Shown: positions 8,993-17,829, numbered from the stretch's first letter. The stretch is 64,000 bases of DNA from Sphingopyxis macrogoltabida (GCF_001307295.1 NZ_CP012700.1:2359001-2423000), one strand, 5' to 3'. Notes: generated by a model from the sequence alone, not told the origin. Made by a program: numbers and translations.

Positions 8993-10008
8993 GACGGCTC
9001 CTCCTCGCTGGCGCCCTCCACGGCGGGTGGCGCATCCGCGAACGTCGCCGGCGCGCGCGGCGTCCGGTCGACGGTCAGGTTGAAGATGTCGAAGCGGTTA
9101 TAACCGCCGATGATGTCGTGCATCTGCTTCGGCCCAACGCAGGCGCCGAGGTCGATATCGGCATAGACGATGCCCTCGTCGTCGATCAGTGCCTCGCCGA
9201 CCAGATTGCCATGCGGGTCGATGACCCCCGACCAGGCGCTGCTCCGCCGTTCGAGCAAGGCGCGGTTTTCGGGGCGCTCGACACTCATCGCGGCGATGAT
9301 CTCCTCGCTTACCGTCGAACAGGCGACGATGGTGAAGACCTTGCCCTCGAAACTGTGCGCGGTGGCGCGGATGCGGATCGCTTCGGCCATATTATACGAC
9401 GCGGGCGCCACCGGCAGCGCGATATAATTGGCCACATGGACGAGCTCGCCCTGCGACAGCAGCGCGAAGCGCGCCAGCGTGTTGGTATTCTCCCCGCACG
9501 CCAGCGTACCCAGCGGCCCGACCGGCGTGTCGTACACGCGGATCGAGGCACCGTCGCCGCCGGCCCAGGTCAGTTTCTCGGCCCAGGTCGGCACCAGCTT
9601 GCGGTGACGGCCGAGCAGGCTGCCGTCGGAGCCGATGATCAGGTTGGTGTTGTAGAGGGTGCCGACGCTGACCGGATCGCGCTCGTTGATCCCGATCACG
9701 ACGGTACAGCCATGATCGCGCGCCGCCGCGCACAGCGCCGCAACCTCGGGCCCGTCGACGCGGATCGAGGCGCGATAGAGCCGCTCGAACCAAGCCGCCC
9801 CCTCGATCGGCGTCATCAGCCAGTTCCAATAGGGGTAAGCGGCGACGAACACCTCGGGGAACGCTACAAGCTGCGCGCCGCCCGCCGCCGCTTCGGCGAT
9901 CAGCGCACACGCCTTGTCGACCGTCGCCGCGGCGTCGAGGAACACCGGCGCGGCCTGCACCGCCGCGACGCGCGATTTGGGCAAAAAGGGGGCCGACACG
10001 TCGCTCAT
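8989..10008 (-). CDS. Nitrilase/carbon-nitrogen hydrolase family protein
   Basis: 339 residues from ATG 10008, which overlaps the kynU stop. The catalytic triad is E52 (AFPEVF), K137 (HRKLVP) and C171 (LACGENTN). The CGENTN surroundings of the cysteine match the aliphatic/aromatic nitrilase branch rather than amidases or ureidopropionases. Such enzymes hydrolyse nitriles to acid and ammonia. A nitrilase between kynureninase and a ring dioxygenase is unusual: it may act on an indole nitrile, a cyano-aromatic acid or an amide-like ring-cleavage intermediate. None of these can be preferred from sequence. Confidence 0.82.
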   Translation of the reverse strand: MSDVSAPFLPKSRVAAVQAAPVFLDAAATVDKACALIAEAAAGGAQLVAFPEVFVAAYPYWNWLMTPIEGAAWFERLYRASIRVDGPEVAALCAAARDHGCTVVIGINERDPVSVGTLYNTNLIIGSDGSLLGRHRKLVPTWAEKLTWAGGDGASIRVYDTPVGPLGTLACGENTNTLARFALLSQGELVHVANYIALPVAPASYNMAEAIRIRATAHSFEGKVFTIVACSTVSEEIIAAMSVERPENRALLERRSSAWSGVIDPHGNLVGEALIDDEGIVYADIDLGACVGPKQMHDIIGGYNRFDIFNLTVDRTPRAPATFADAPPAVEGASEEEPS

Positions 10009-11246
10009 GTCACCGCCGCCCGCTCGTGATATTGCGGCTTGTCCCACGCGCGCGCCGCACAGACCTTTTCGAGCCGCGCTACCGCTTCCACGACATCGCG
10101 ATAGCCGAGGTAGAGCGGCGTCAGCCCGAAGCGCAAAATGTCGGGCGCCCGGAAATCGGCGATCACGTCATATTCCTTAAGCGCCTGGACGATCTGATAG
10201 CCTTGCGGGTGGGCATAGGCGACCTGGCTGCCGCGTGCCGCATGCTCCGCGACGCTCGCCAGCGTAAAGCCATAGGCATCGCAAAGCGGCGCCATCCGCT
10301 CGATGAACAGATCGCCGAGCGCCAGCGACTTGCGGCGCAGCTCGGCCATATCGGCTTCGAGCAGCAGATCTACCCCGACCTCGAGCGCCGCGAGGCCGAG
10401 CACCGGCGGCGTCCCGCACTGGAAACGCTCGATACCGGCGGCCGGGTCATAATCCTCCTCGAAAGCAAACGGCCGCGCGTGGCCGAACCAGCCCGACAGC
10501 ACCGGAGTCGCCGCATGGTGTCGCGCCGCGGCGAACAGATAGGCGGGCGCACCGGGGCCGCCGTTCAGATATTTATAGCCGCAGCCGATCGCGAAATCGG
10601 CATCCGCGCCACCCAGATCGACCGGAATCGCCCCCGCGCTGTGACTCAAATCCCAGACCACCAGCGCTCCGACCTCATGTGCCCGCCGGGTAATCGCCGC
10701 CATGTCGCGGACGCGGCCTGACTTGTAATGAACCTGCGTCAGCAGCAGCACCGCGACGTCTTCGTTCAGCGCATCGACGACATCGTCGGGCGCGACGGTC
10801 ATCGCCTTCACCCGCCCGCCCGAAAACGCCTCGATGCCCTGCATCATATAGACATCGGTCGGGAAATTGGTCGCTTCCGACAGGATCACCGACCGTTCAT
10901 GCCGCAATGAAAGTGCGGCAGTCAGCGCCTTGAAAATATTCACCGAAGTTGAATCGCTCGCGACAATCTCGCCAGGATTCGCGCCGAGCAGACGGGCGAT
11001 CTTGTCGCCGATCCGCCGCGGCGCGGTCGACCATGAGGCGCCGAGCCACGAGGTGATCAGCCCCTCGCCCCATTCGTCGGCGACAACCCGCGCCAGCCGC
11101 TCGCCCGTCGCTTTCGGCAGCGCGCCGAGCGAATTGCCGTCGAGGTAGATCAGCCCGTCGCGCAGGTGAAAACGCTCGCGAAAGTGCGCGAGCGGGTCGG
11201 CGGCGTCGCGCGCCGCGACATCGTTGGCGAACATCGTGTCGGTCAT
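10005..11246 (-). CDS. kynU: Kynureninase
   Basis: 413 residues, the usual length. PLP enzyme of the aspartate aminotransferase fold: the Schiff-base lysine is K225 in GCGYKYLNGGPGAPA, the cofactor aspartate lies in VWDLSHSAGA, and the N-terminal YLDGNSLG is characteristic. It cleaves L-kynurenine to anthranilate and L-alanine. ATG 11246 overlaps the kynB stop, giving translational coupling. With kynA and kynB it completes tryptophan to anthranilate. Preference for kynurenine over 3-hydroxykynurenine is inferred because no kynurenine monooxygenase is seen here. Confidence 0.95.
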   Translation of the reverse strand: MTDTMFANDVAARDAADPLAHFRERFHLRDGLIYLDGNSLGALPKATGERLARVVADEWGEGLITSWLGASWSTAPRRIGDKIARLLGANPGEIVASDSTSVNIFKALTAALSLRHERSVILSEATNFPTDVYMMQGIEAFSGGRVKAMTVAPDDVVDALNEDVAVLLLTQVHYKSGRVRDMAAITRRAHEVGALVVWDLSHSAGAIPVDLGGADADFAIGCGYKYLNGGPGAPAYLFAAARHHAATPVLSGWFGHARPFAFEEDYDPAAGIERFQCGTPPVLGLAALEVGVDLLLEADMAELRRKSLALGDLFIERMAPLCDAYGFTLASVAEHAARGSQVAYAHPQGYQIVQALKEYDVIADFRAPDILRFGLTPLYLGYRDVVEAVARLEKVCAARAWDKPQYHERAAVT

Positions 11247-11872
11247 GCAAGCTCCCTCAAAATCGCGCGCACCGGGCTCGCGTCGGCGCCGACGATGCGC
11301 AGCGGCAGCGCGATCAGTTCGTACCGCCCCGGCGGCACGTCATCGAGCACCAGCCCCTCCAAGATCCGCATGTCGGCCGCCTTCACCGCCTGATGCGCGT
11401 CAAGCGTCTTCGACTGTTCGGGGTCGAGCGACGCGGCATCGGTGCCGATCAGCCGCACCCCCATGCCGCCGAGCCGCGCGATCACCTCGGCGGCGATCGC
11501 GGTAAAGTCGCTGTCCCAGGCGTCGTGCGGAAACGACTCGTATGTCCTGAGCAGCACCCGCTCGGCGCCCGCGACCGCATCCCAGTCGATATCGCCGACT
11601 TCGACGCGCCCTTCCGCATGGCGGACGTCGAGTAGCACGCACGGCCCGATATAGGGATCGAGCGCGCTGTCTGCCGACGACACGCCGTCATTGGCATAAT
11701 GCAGCGGCGCATCGCCATGCGTTCCAGCATGCAGCGGCGTCGACATACCGCCGACATTGACCGGGCAGCCGTCGCCGATCACTGCATGGCTGTGCAGCGC
11801 GAACGCTGGCTCGCCGGGCCACACCGGAACCCCGGCATGGAGCGGCTGCGAAATGTCCCAGATCCGGCTCAT
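11243..11872 (-). CDS. kynB: Kynurenine formamidase (arylformamidase, cyclase family)
   Basis: 209 residues, normal for KynB. The metal-binding motif is H48-A-G-T-H52-G-D54 with H58 (HAGTHGDAPLHY). It hydrolyses N-formylkynurenine to kynurenine and formate with a divalent metal. I choose ATG 11872, which overlaps the kynA stop by the usual ATGA; a longer open frame upstream is only a shadow of kynA. The start MSRIWDISQPLHAGVPVWPG is typical of the family. Confidence 0.95.
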   Translation of the reverse strand: MSRIWDISQPLHAGVPVWPGEPAFALHSHAVIGDGCPVNVGGMSTPLHAGTHGDAPLHYANDGVSSADSALDPYIGPCVLLDVRHAEGRVEVGDIDWDAVAGAERVLLRTYESFPHDAWDSDFTAIAAEVIARLGGMGVRLIGTDAASLDPEQSKTLDAHQAVKAADMRILEGLVLDDVPPGRYELIALPLRIVGADASPVRAILRELA

Positions 11873-12774
11873 GCCCTCGCCTCGCCGACATAATCGCCGC
11901 CTTCGCGCGGCGCCGCCATCAACGTGCGCATCGACCAGAGTTCGGGGAAGAAGCTGAGGCTCAGCGCCTTGACCAGGTAATTGACTCCCGACGATCCGCC
12001 CGTCCCCGGCTTGTGACCGATGACGCGCGACACCGTTTTCATGTGCTTGAAGCGCCATTCCTGAAAATAATATTCGAGCGCGGTGATCTTCTCGGCGAGC
12101 ATATAAAGGTCCCAGTGATGCTCGGGGTCGGTATAGATCTCCAGCCACGCCTGCTCGACCGCTTCGGAAGGTTCATACGCCTTAGTCCAGTCGCGCTCGA
12201 GGTGATCGGCGGGAATATCGAAACCGCGCCGCGCGAGCAGCTTCAGCAACTCGTCGTAAAGCGACGGCGCCTCGAACGCCGCGCGCAGCCGCTGCGTCGC
12301 TTCGGTATCGTCCTGGTGGACGATCATCATGTCGCCGCGCTTGTTGCCGAGCAGATATTCGAGTTCGCGATATTGCTGCGACTGGAACCCCGACGCGCGG
12401 CGCAGAAAACCACGGAAGGTCAGGAAATCATGCGGCGTCAGCGTCGCAAGCACTTCCCAGCTATGGATCATGTGGCGCTGGATCGTCGCGATGCGGTCGA
12501 GCCCCTTGCCCGCGATCTCCAGGCGGTCGGCCCGGATCGCCCCGACGACCAGCCGCGCCTCGTGCAGCACCAGTTTGATCCACAACTCCATCGTCTGGTG
12601 CATGATGATGAACAGCATCTCGTCGGGCTTGTCCGACACCGGCACCTGCGCCGACAGCAGCTGCTGCGTCTGGAGATGACGCGCATAGGTAAGGCCATTG
12701 TCCCACTGGATCGTCTCGCCGTCGATTTCGGTTTCGAAGACGGTGGTGCCGTCGTCCTTGCTCTGCCGGATCAT
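11869..12774 (-). CDS. kynA: Tryptophan 2,3-dioxygenase
   Basis: 301 residues of the helical haem dioxygenase family. Visible hallmarks are LTYARHLQTQQLL near residue 30, FIIMHQTMELWIKL near 60, the RGFLRRASGFQSQQYRELE helix and the haem-proximal histidine region VIGHKPGTGGSSG near residue 255. It opens the indole ring of L-tryptophan with O2 to N-formylkynurenine in the cytoplasm. ATG 12774 overlaps the phhA stop. This is the first tryptophan-specific gene of the operon. Confidence 0.96.
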   Translation of the reverse strand: MIRQSKDDGTTVFETEIDGETIQWDNGLTYARHLQTQQLLSAQVPVSDKPDEMLFIIMHQTMELWIKLVLHEARLVVGAIRADRLEIAGKGLDRIATIQRHMIHSWEVLATLTPHDFLTFRGFLRRASGFQSQQYRELEYLLGNKRGDMMIVHQDDTEATQRLRAAFEAPSLYDELLKLLARRGFDIPADHLERDWTKAYEPSEAVEQAWLEIYTDPEHHWDLYMLAEKITALEYYFQEWRFKHMKTVSRVIGHKPGTGGSSGVNYLVKALSLSFFPELWSMRTLMAAPREGGDYVGEARA

Positions 12775-13658
12775 GGGCGCGCGCCTCCGTTCATGAAGGC
12801 CGGCCCCGGGCGGACCGGCTGCAGGGGGCCATCATAGGCGCGGTCTCCGGGGAAAGCATCTTCCGGTTCGAGCGGAATATCGTCGCCGATCCTGCTGTAA
12901 ATCGAAGAAAAGTCGGATTCCTCGGTGGCGGCGAGCAGCGCCTCGAACCCTTCGACGACGAAATAGATGCGCTGAAATTCGTCGAAATGATATTTGGTCC
13001 GCATGACCCGCTCGATATCGAGCCAGATGCGGCGCGGCTCGGGCGAGGTCAGCGCGGCGACCGTCTCGGCATAGCTCGACAGCAGGCCGCCGCCGAAGGC
13101 GCGCAGTTCGCCATCCTCGACCACCAGCCCGAATTCGGTCGTATAGAGCCACAGCCGCCCGAGGAAATCCGACGCGCCAAGCTTCTCGGCGCGCAGCCCC
13201 GCCTGCCCATAGGCGACCAGAAATTCCGAAAAGGCCGGGTTGGTCAGCATCGGGACATGGCCGAAAATGTCGTGAAACATATCGGGCTCTTCACTGTAGC
13301 CGATCTGCTCGGGCGGGCGCAGGAAGTTGGCTGCCGGAAACCGCTTGTTCGCGAGATGCTCGAAAAAGGGCTCGTTGGGGATCCAGCCCGGAACCGCGAC
13401 GATTTCCCAGCCGGTCGCGGGTTTCAGATGGCGGTTGAGCGCGGCACAATCGGGAACCCCGGCGGGCACCGCGCGCAATATGTCGAGCCCGCTGAGGAAA
13501 TCCGCGCAGGCATAGCCGGGCAGCGCCGCCGACTGCTGCTCGAACAGCGTCCGCCAGGTCGCATGCTGCGCGGCGGTAAAGGCCGGCCAGTCCTGCGGCA
13601 TCGTCCAGTCCGCGGCGACCCCTTCGGGCGGGGCATCGAAAATATGTGTCGCAGCCAA
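12771..13658 (-). CDS. phhA: Phenylalanine-4-hydroxylase (bacterial, tetrahydropterin-dependent)
   Basis: 295 residues, the size of bacterial single-domain enzymes. The iron ligands are H129 and H134 (MFHDIFGHVPML) and E175 (LYTTEFGLV). It converts L-phenylalanine to L-tyrosine using a reduced pterin; no pterin dehydratase (phhB) is present in the window. It is the promoter-proximal gene of the operon, overlaps kynA by ATGA, and reads away from the isomerase/Lrp pair. A phenylalanine gene leading a kynurenine operon implies shared control of aromatic amino acid breakdown. Confidence 0.94.
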   Translation of the reverse strand: MAATHIFDAPPEGVAADWTMPQDWPAFTAAQHATWRTLFEQQSAALPGYACADFLSGLDILRAVPAGVPDCAALNRHLKPATGWEIVAVPGWIPNEPFFEHLANKRFPAANFLRPPEQIGYSEEPDMFHDIFGHVPMLTNPAFSEFLVAYGQAGLRAEKLGASDFLGRLWLYTTEFGLVVEDGELRAFGGGLLSSYAETVAALTSPEPRRIWLDIERVMRTKYHFDEFQRIYFVVEGFEALLAATEESDFSSIYSRIGDDIPLEPEDAFPGDRAYDGPLQPVRPGPAFMNGGARP

Positions 13659-13867
13659 GCGCGCTCTCCCAAAGCTGACGGGAGGATAGGCCGGATGCCT
13701 GCAAACATTGTCCGCAATTTGCGGCTCGCAGCCGCTCCAAATCCCCGATTGTTTGCCATTTTTCCAAAAATGAGGGACAATGTTCTTCGCAATCGCGAAA
13801 TATCATGCGCTATATCCGATTTACCGAATCAGGGCGGAACGATGCAGCGACGCAGAAGGAATACAAG
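13659..13867. promoter_or_regulatory. Divergent control region of the phhA operon and the GST-Lrp pair
   Basis: This 209-bp space has unusually A+T-rich stretches. It contains ACATTGTC at 13705-13712 and its inverted copy GACAATGT at 13776-13783, and between them a perfect inverted repeat CATTTTT-CC-AAAAATG at 13757-13772. This geometry suits an Lrp/AsnC octamer binding both promoters. Binding is inference; the repeats are seen. Confidence 0.55.
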
Positions 13868-14509
13868 ATGAGCCAGACCATCCTGCACGGCTATTGGCGG
13901 TCGAGCGCCGCCTATCGCGTCCGCATCGCGCTGAACGTCAAGGGGATCGCCTATGAACAGGTCGCGCACGACCTGCGCGCCGGCGAACAGCGCGACCCCG
14001 CCTATCTGGCCATCGCCCCGCACGGCCTCGTCCCCGCGCTCGAACATGACGGCGCCGTGCTGATCGAAAGCCCCGCGATCCTCGAATGGATCGAGGCGAA
14101 ATGGCCCGAACCGCCGCTGCTGCCTGCATCCCCCGCTGATGCCGCGACGGTGCGCGCCATCGCGGCGCTGGTCGGCTGCGACATCCACCCGCTCAACAAT
14201 CTGCGCGTCCTCACCCGGCTGCGCAGCCAGTTCGACGCCGACAATGCGCAGGTGAAGGCCTGGATCGCGCACTGGATCGGCGAAGGCTTCGGTGCGCTCG
14301 AACAACTGATCGCGCGCACCGGCGGTCGCTACGCCTTCGGCGACACCCCGACCTTCGCCGACTGCTATCTCGTCCCGCAGGTCTATAACGCCGAACGCTA
14401 TAACGTCGATCTCGCCGCCTTCCCGCGCACCCTCGCCGCCGCGGAAGCCGCCCGCGCCCTCCCCGCCTTCGCCGCGGCGCATCCCGACCTACAGCCGGAT
14501 TTCCAATGA
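13868..14509 (+). CDS. Maleylacetoacetate/maleylpyruvate isomerase (zeta-class GST)
   Basis: 213 residues. An N-terminal thioredoxin-like domain carries the zeta motif SSAAYRVRIALN (residues ~13-24) with the glutathione-activating serine, and a helical C-terminal domain follows (from ~90, GCDIHPLNNLRVL). Zeta GSTs isomerise maleylacetoacetate in tyrosine breakdown or maleylpyruvate in gentisate breakdown, with glutathione as cofactor. The start is ATG 13868 with AGAAGGAA upstream. Divergent from phhA and coupled to an Lrp regulator. If it serves maleylpyruvate, the cell would have both an isomerisation route and a direct hydrolysis route; which one it serves is open. Confidence 0.85.
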   Translation: MSQTILHGYWRSSAAYRVRIALNVKGIAYEQVAHDLRAGEQRDPAYLAIAPHGLVPALEHDGAVLIESPAILEWIEAKWPEPPLLPASPADAATVRAIAALVGCDIHPLNNLRVLTRLRSQFDADNAQVKAWIAHWIGEGFGALEQLIARTGGRYAFGDTPTFADCYLVPQVYNAERYNVDLAAFPRTLAAAEAARALPAFAAAHPDLQPDFQ

Positions 14510-14982
14510 CCATGGACCGGCTCGACTGGAAAATCGTCGCCGCGCTCGAACAGGACGGCCGCCAGTCCTTCGCGGAACTGGGCGAGACCGTCGGCCTCTC
14601 GAAATCGCCCTGCTGGTCGCGCGTGCGCAGCCTCGAAGGGTCGGGGATCATCCGCGGCTATGCCGCGTCGCTCGACCCCGTCGCGCTCGGTCTTGCCGTA
14701 CAAAGCTTTGTCGAGGTCCGTATCAACCTCGACGCGCACAGCGAGTTCGAGGCAGCGGTGCTCGCGCACCCCGCGGTGGTCGAATGCCACACGACGGCGG
14801 GCGACGGCGATTATATCCTCAAGATTTTCGCGCGCTCGGTCGACCACCTCGACGAACTGCTCCGTTACGACCTCTCCAAACTGCCCGGCGTGCACGGTCT
14901 CTCGACCGTCGTCTGCCTGAAAACGATCAAGCAGCAGGGCCGCCTCGCCGAATGGGCGCGCACCACCGAACAGCGGCGCTGA
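14506..14982 (+). CDS. Lrp/AsnC family transcriptional regulator
   Basis: 158 residues: winged HTH at about 4-60 (DWKIVAALEQDGRQSFAELGETVGLSKSPCWSRVRSLEGSGII) followed by the RAM ligand-binding domain (~68-145, with the GDGDYILKI turn). The ATG overlaps the stop of the isomerase gene (ATGA at 14506). These octameric regulators bind amino acids; beside phhA and kyn genes the likely effector is an aromatic amino acid or catabolite, and the inverted repeats in 13659-13867 are likely targets. Confidence 0.9.
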   Translation: MTMDRLDWKIVAALEQDGRQSFAELGETVGLSKSPCWSRVRSLEGSGIIRGYAASLDPVALGLAVQSFVEVRINLDAHSEFEAAVLAHPAVVECHTTAGDGDYILKIFARSVDHLDELLRYDLSKLPGVHGLSTVVCLKTIKQQGRLAEWARTTEQRR

Positions 14983-15014
14983 GGTTTGCGGAGGGGCCTT
15001 CCGACCCGGTTTTC

Positions 15015-15092
15015 CGTCATCCCGGCGAAGGCCGGGATCTCGCCGTTGCGTCATCCCGATATGATGAGATCCCGGCCTTCGCCGGGATGACG
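15015..15092. repeat. Palindromic repeat, CCCGGCGAAGGCCGGGAT type
   Basis: Two inverted arms beginning CGTCATCCCGGCGAAGG and ending CCTTCGCCGGGATGACG around a short centre. The same type recurs at 50209-50286. It could fold into a long hairpin and lies between the Lrp gene and acnD. Confidence 0.85.
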
Positions 15093-15115
15093 GTTCAGGC
15101 GAAAACGCCGATCCA

Positions 15116-15210
15116 GCTTCGCAAACTTCGCCGCTTCGCAACATCGCCTTCGCAAATCTTGACCTTTTCAGCCGTTTTCGCGGAGCCCGCGCCCGCCGAT
15201 AGCGCGCGGC
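15116..15210 (+). promoter_or_regulatory. acnD promoter block with three TTCGCAA boxes
   Basis: TTCGCAA occurs at 15118, 15135 and 15149, spaced 17 and 14 bases, directly before acnD. A closely similar block lies before the 94-aa gene (19023-19116), and related TTTGCGAA/TTTGCAAA boxes precede the ScfR-like regulator. RamB/ScfR-type regulators of acetate and propionate genes are known to bind TTTGCAAA-like boxes, so these are proposed operators. Confidence 0.6.
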
Positions 15211-17829
15211 ATGAACCAGCCATATCGCCAGCCGCTGCCGGGAACCGGTCTCGACTATTTCGATACCCGCGCCGCGATCGACGCCATTCGTCCCGGTGCC
15301 TATGACAGCCTGCCCTATGTGTCGCGCGTGCTCGCCGAACAGCTTGTCCGCCGCTGCGATCCCGCGCTCCTCCCCGCTGCGCTGAAAGAGATCGTCGACC
15401 GCAAGCGCGACCTCGACTTCCCCTGGTATCCGGCGCGCGTCGTCTGCCACGACATTCTCGGCCAGACCGCGCTCGTCGACCTCGCCGGGCTGCGCGATGC
15501 CATTGCCGAGCGGGGTGGCGACCCCGCCAAGGTCAACCCGGTGGTGCCGACCCAGCTCATCGTCGATCACAGTCTCGCGGTCGAATATGCGGGCTTCGAC
15601 GCCGACGCCTTCGCGAGGAACCGCGCGGTCGAGGACCGCCGCAACGAAGACCGCTTCCACTTCATCGAATGGACGAAAAGCGCCTTCGAAAATGTCGACG
15701 TCATCCCCGCCGGCAACGGCATCATGCACCAGATCAACCTCGAAAAAATGTCGCCGGTCGTTCAGGTCCGGGACGGCGTCGCCTTCCCCGACACCTGCGT
15801 CGGCACTGACAGCCATACGCCGCATATCGACGCGCTCGGGGTGATCGCGATCGGCGTCGGCGGGCTCGAGGCGGAGACGGTGATGCTCGGCCGCGCCGCG
15901 ATGATGCGGCTGCCCGATATCGTCGGCGTCCGCCTCACCGGCGCCCCCGCGCCGGGGATCACCGCGACCGACATCGTGCTCGCGCTCACCGAATATCTGC
16001 GCGAGGCGCGCGTCGTCGGCGCCTGGCTCGAATTTTTTGGTGAAGGCGCCGACCGGCTGACGATCGGCGACCGCGCGACGATCTCGAACATGTGCCCCGA
16101 ATATGGCGCCACCGCTGCGATGTTCCATATCGACCGGCAGACGATTGATTACCTGCTCCTGACCGGGCGCGACCCTGAGCAGGTGCGGCTCGTCGAAACC
16201 TATGCGAAGGCGACCGGCCTGTGGGGAGACGCGCTCAAGACCGCACATTATGAGCGCCTGCTCGAATTCGACCTGTCGGGCGTCGGCCGCAACATGGCCG
16301 GCCCCTCCAATCCGCACCGCCGCCTGCCGACCGCCGCACTCACAGAACGCGGCATTGCGGTCGGGCTCGACGGGGCGCGCGACGAAGAGCGCGCGGGCAT
16401 GCTCCCCGACGGCGCGGTGATCATCGCCGCGATCACAAGCTGCACCAACACCTCGAACCTGCGCAATGTCGTCGCGGCGGGGCTCGTCGCGAAGAAAGCC
16501 AATGCGCTCGGGCTCACCCGCAAACCGTGGGTCAAGAGCAGCTTCGCGCCCGGCTCGAAAGTCGCGCGTCTCTATCTCGAAGAAGCGGGGCTGCTCGCCG
16601 AACTCGAAACGCTCGGCTTCGGCATCGTCGCCTTCGCCTGCACGACGTGCAACGGCATGTCGGGCGCCCTCGATCCCGCTATCGAGCGCGAGATCGTCGA
16701 CCGCGACCTTTATGCGACCGCCGTCCTCTCCGGGAACCGCAACTTCGACGGCCGCATCCACCCGCAGGCGAAACAGGCGTTCCTCGCCTCGCCGCCGCTC
16801 GTCGTTGCCTATGCCATCGCCGGGACGATCCGCTTCGACATCGAAAACGACATACTCGGGACTGCGGAGGGCAGGGATATTCGCCTCGCCGATCTATGGC
16901 CGAGCGATGCCGAAATCGACGCGATCGTCGCTGCTTCGGTCAAGCCTGAGCAGTTTCGCGCCGTCTATGACCCGATGTTCGCCCCGCGCGGCCGCGACAG
17001 GGCGGAGCCGCTCTACGCCTGGCGCCCGCAATCGACCTATATCCGCCGCCCGCCCTATTGGGATATCGAGGGTGTCGGCGCGCTCGCCGCCAACCCGCGA
17101 ACGCTGAAGGGCATGCGCCCGCTCGCCATCCTCCCCGACAATATCACCACCGACCATCTGTCGCCGTCGAACGCGATCCTCGCCAGCTCGGCGGCGGGCG
17201 AATATCTCGCCAGAATGGGCGTCCCCGAAGAGGACTTCAACAGCTACGCCACCCACCGTGGCGACCATCTGACCGCGATGCGCGCCACCTTCGCCAACCC
17301 TGAGCTCGTCAACGAAATGGCGGTGGTCGACGGTGCGGTGAAAAAGGGATCGCTGGCGCGCGTCGAGCCCGACGGCAAGGTCATGCGGATGTGGGAGGCG
17401 ATCGAAACCTATCTCGAACGCCGCCAACCGCTGATCATCATCGCGGGCGCCGATTACGGGCAGGGCTCGTCGCGCGACTGGGCGGCAAAGGGCGTCCGCC
17501 TCGCGGGGGTCGAGGCGATCGTCACCGAGGGGTTCGAGCGCATTCACCGCACCAACCTCATCGGCATGGGCGTGCTGCCACTCGAGTTCAAGCCGGGCAC
17601 CACGCGGCTGCGGCTCAATCTCGACGGCACCGAAACCTATGACGTCGCAGGAACGCCGCGCCCGCGCGCCGACCTCATGCTCGTGATCCGCCGCCGCAAT
17701 GGCATGACGCTCGAAGTCCCGGTGACCTGCCGCCTCGATACGGCCGAGGAAGCATCGATCTACGAAGCCGGCGGCGTGCTCCAGCGCTTCGCACAGGATT
17801 TTCTCGCTTCGGAAAGCAAGGCCGCATGA
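15211..17829 (+). CDS. acnD: Fe/S-dependent 2-methylisocitrate dehydratase
   Basis: 872 residues of the aconitase superfamily with the AcnD N terminus (GTGLDYFDTRAAIDAI). The [4Fe-4S] cysteines lie in SCTNTSN (~residue 411) and ACTTCNG (~477-480); the swivel domain has GADYGQGSSRDWAAKG. It dehydrates 2-methylcitrate to 2-methylaconitate in the propionyl-CoA-oxidising methylcitrate cycle. AcnD is the version that needs PrpF rather than PrpD, and prpF follows directly with an ATGA overlap. ATG 15211 follows the TTCGCAA promoter block. Cytoplasmic. Confidence 0.95.
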   Translation: MNQPYRQPLPGTGLDYFDTRAAIDAIRPGAYDSLPYVSRVLAEQLVRRCDPALLPAALKEIVDRKRDLDFPWYPARVVCHDILGQTALVDLAGLRDAIAERGGDPAKVNPVVPTQLIVDHSLAVEYAGFDADAFARNRAVEDRRNEDRFHFIEWTKSAFENVDVIPAGNGIMHQINLEKMSPVVQVRDGVAFPDTCVGTDSHTPHIDALGVIAIGVGGLEAETVMLGRAAMMRLPDIVGVRLTGAPAPGITATDIVLALTEYLREARVVGAWLEFFGEGADRLTIGDRATISNMCPEYGATAAMFHIDRQTIDYLLLTGRDPEQVRLVETYAKATGLWGDALKTAHYERLLEFDLSGVGRNMAGPSNPHRRLPTAALTERGIAVGLDGARDEERAGMLPDGAVIIAAITSCTNTSNLRNVVAAGLVAKKANALGLTRKPWVKSSFAPGSKVARLYLEEAGLLAELETLGFGIVAFACTTCNGMSGALDPAIEREIVDRDLYATAVLSGNRNFDGRIHPQAKQAFLASPPLVVAYAIAGTIRFDIENDILGTAEGRDIRLADLWPSDAEIDAIVAASVKPEQFRAVYDPMFAPRGRDRAEPLYAWRPQSTYIRRPPYWDIEGVGALAANPRTLKGMRPLAILPDNITTDHLSPSNAILASSAAGEYLARMGVPEEDFNSYATHRGDHLTAMRATFANPELVNEMAVVDGAVKKGSLARVEPDGKVMRMWEAIETYLERRQPLIIIAGADYGQGSSRDWAAKGVRLAGVEAIVTEGFERIHRTNLIGMGVLPLEFKPGTTRLRLNLDGTETYDVAGTPRPRADLMLVIRRRNGMTLEVPVTCRLDTAEEASIYEAGGVLQRFAQDFLASESKAA

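Noticed and set aside
14398..16761. 787-codon open frame on the minus strand across acnD
   Set aside because: It is an antisense shadow of maiA, lrp and acnD in G+C-rich DNA; its translation is arginine/aspartate-rich without domain character, while the plus-strand genes are clear.
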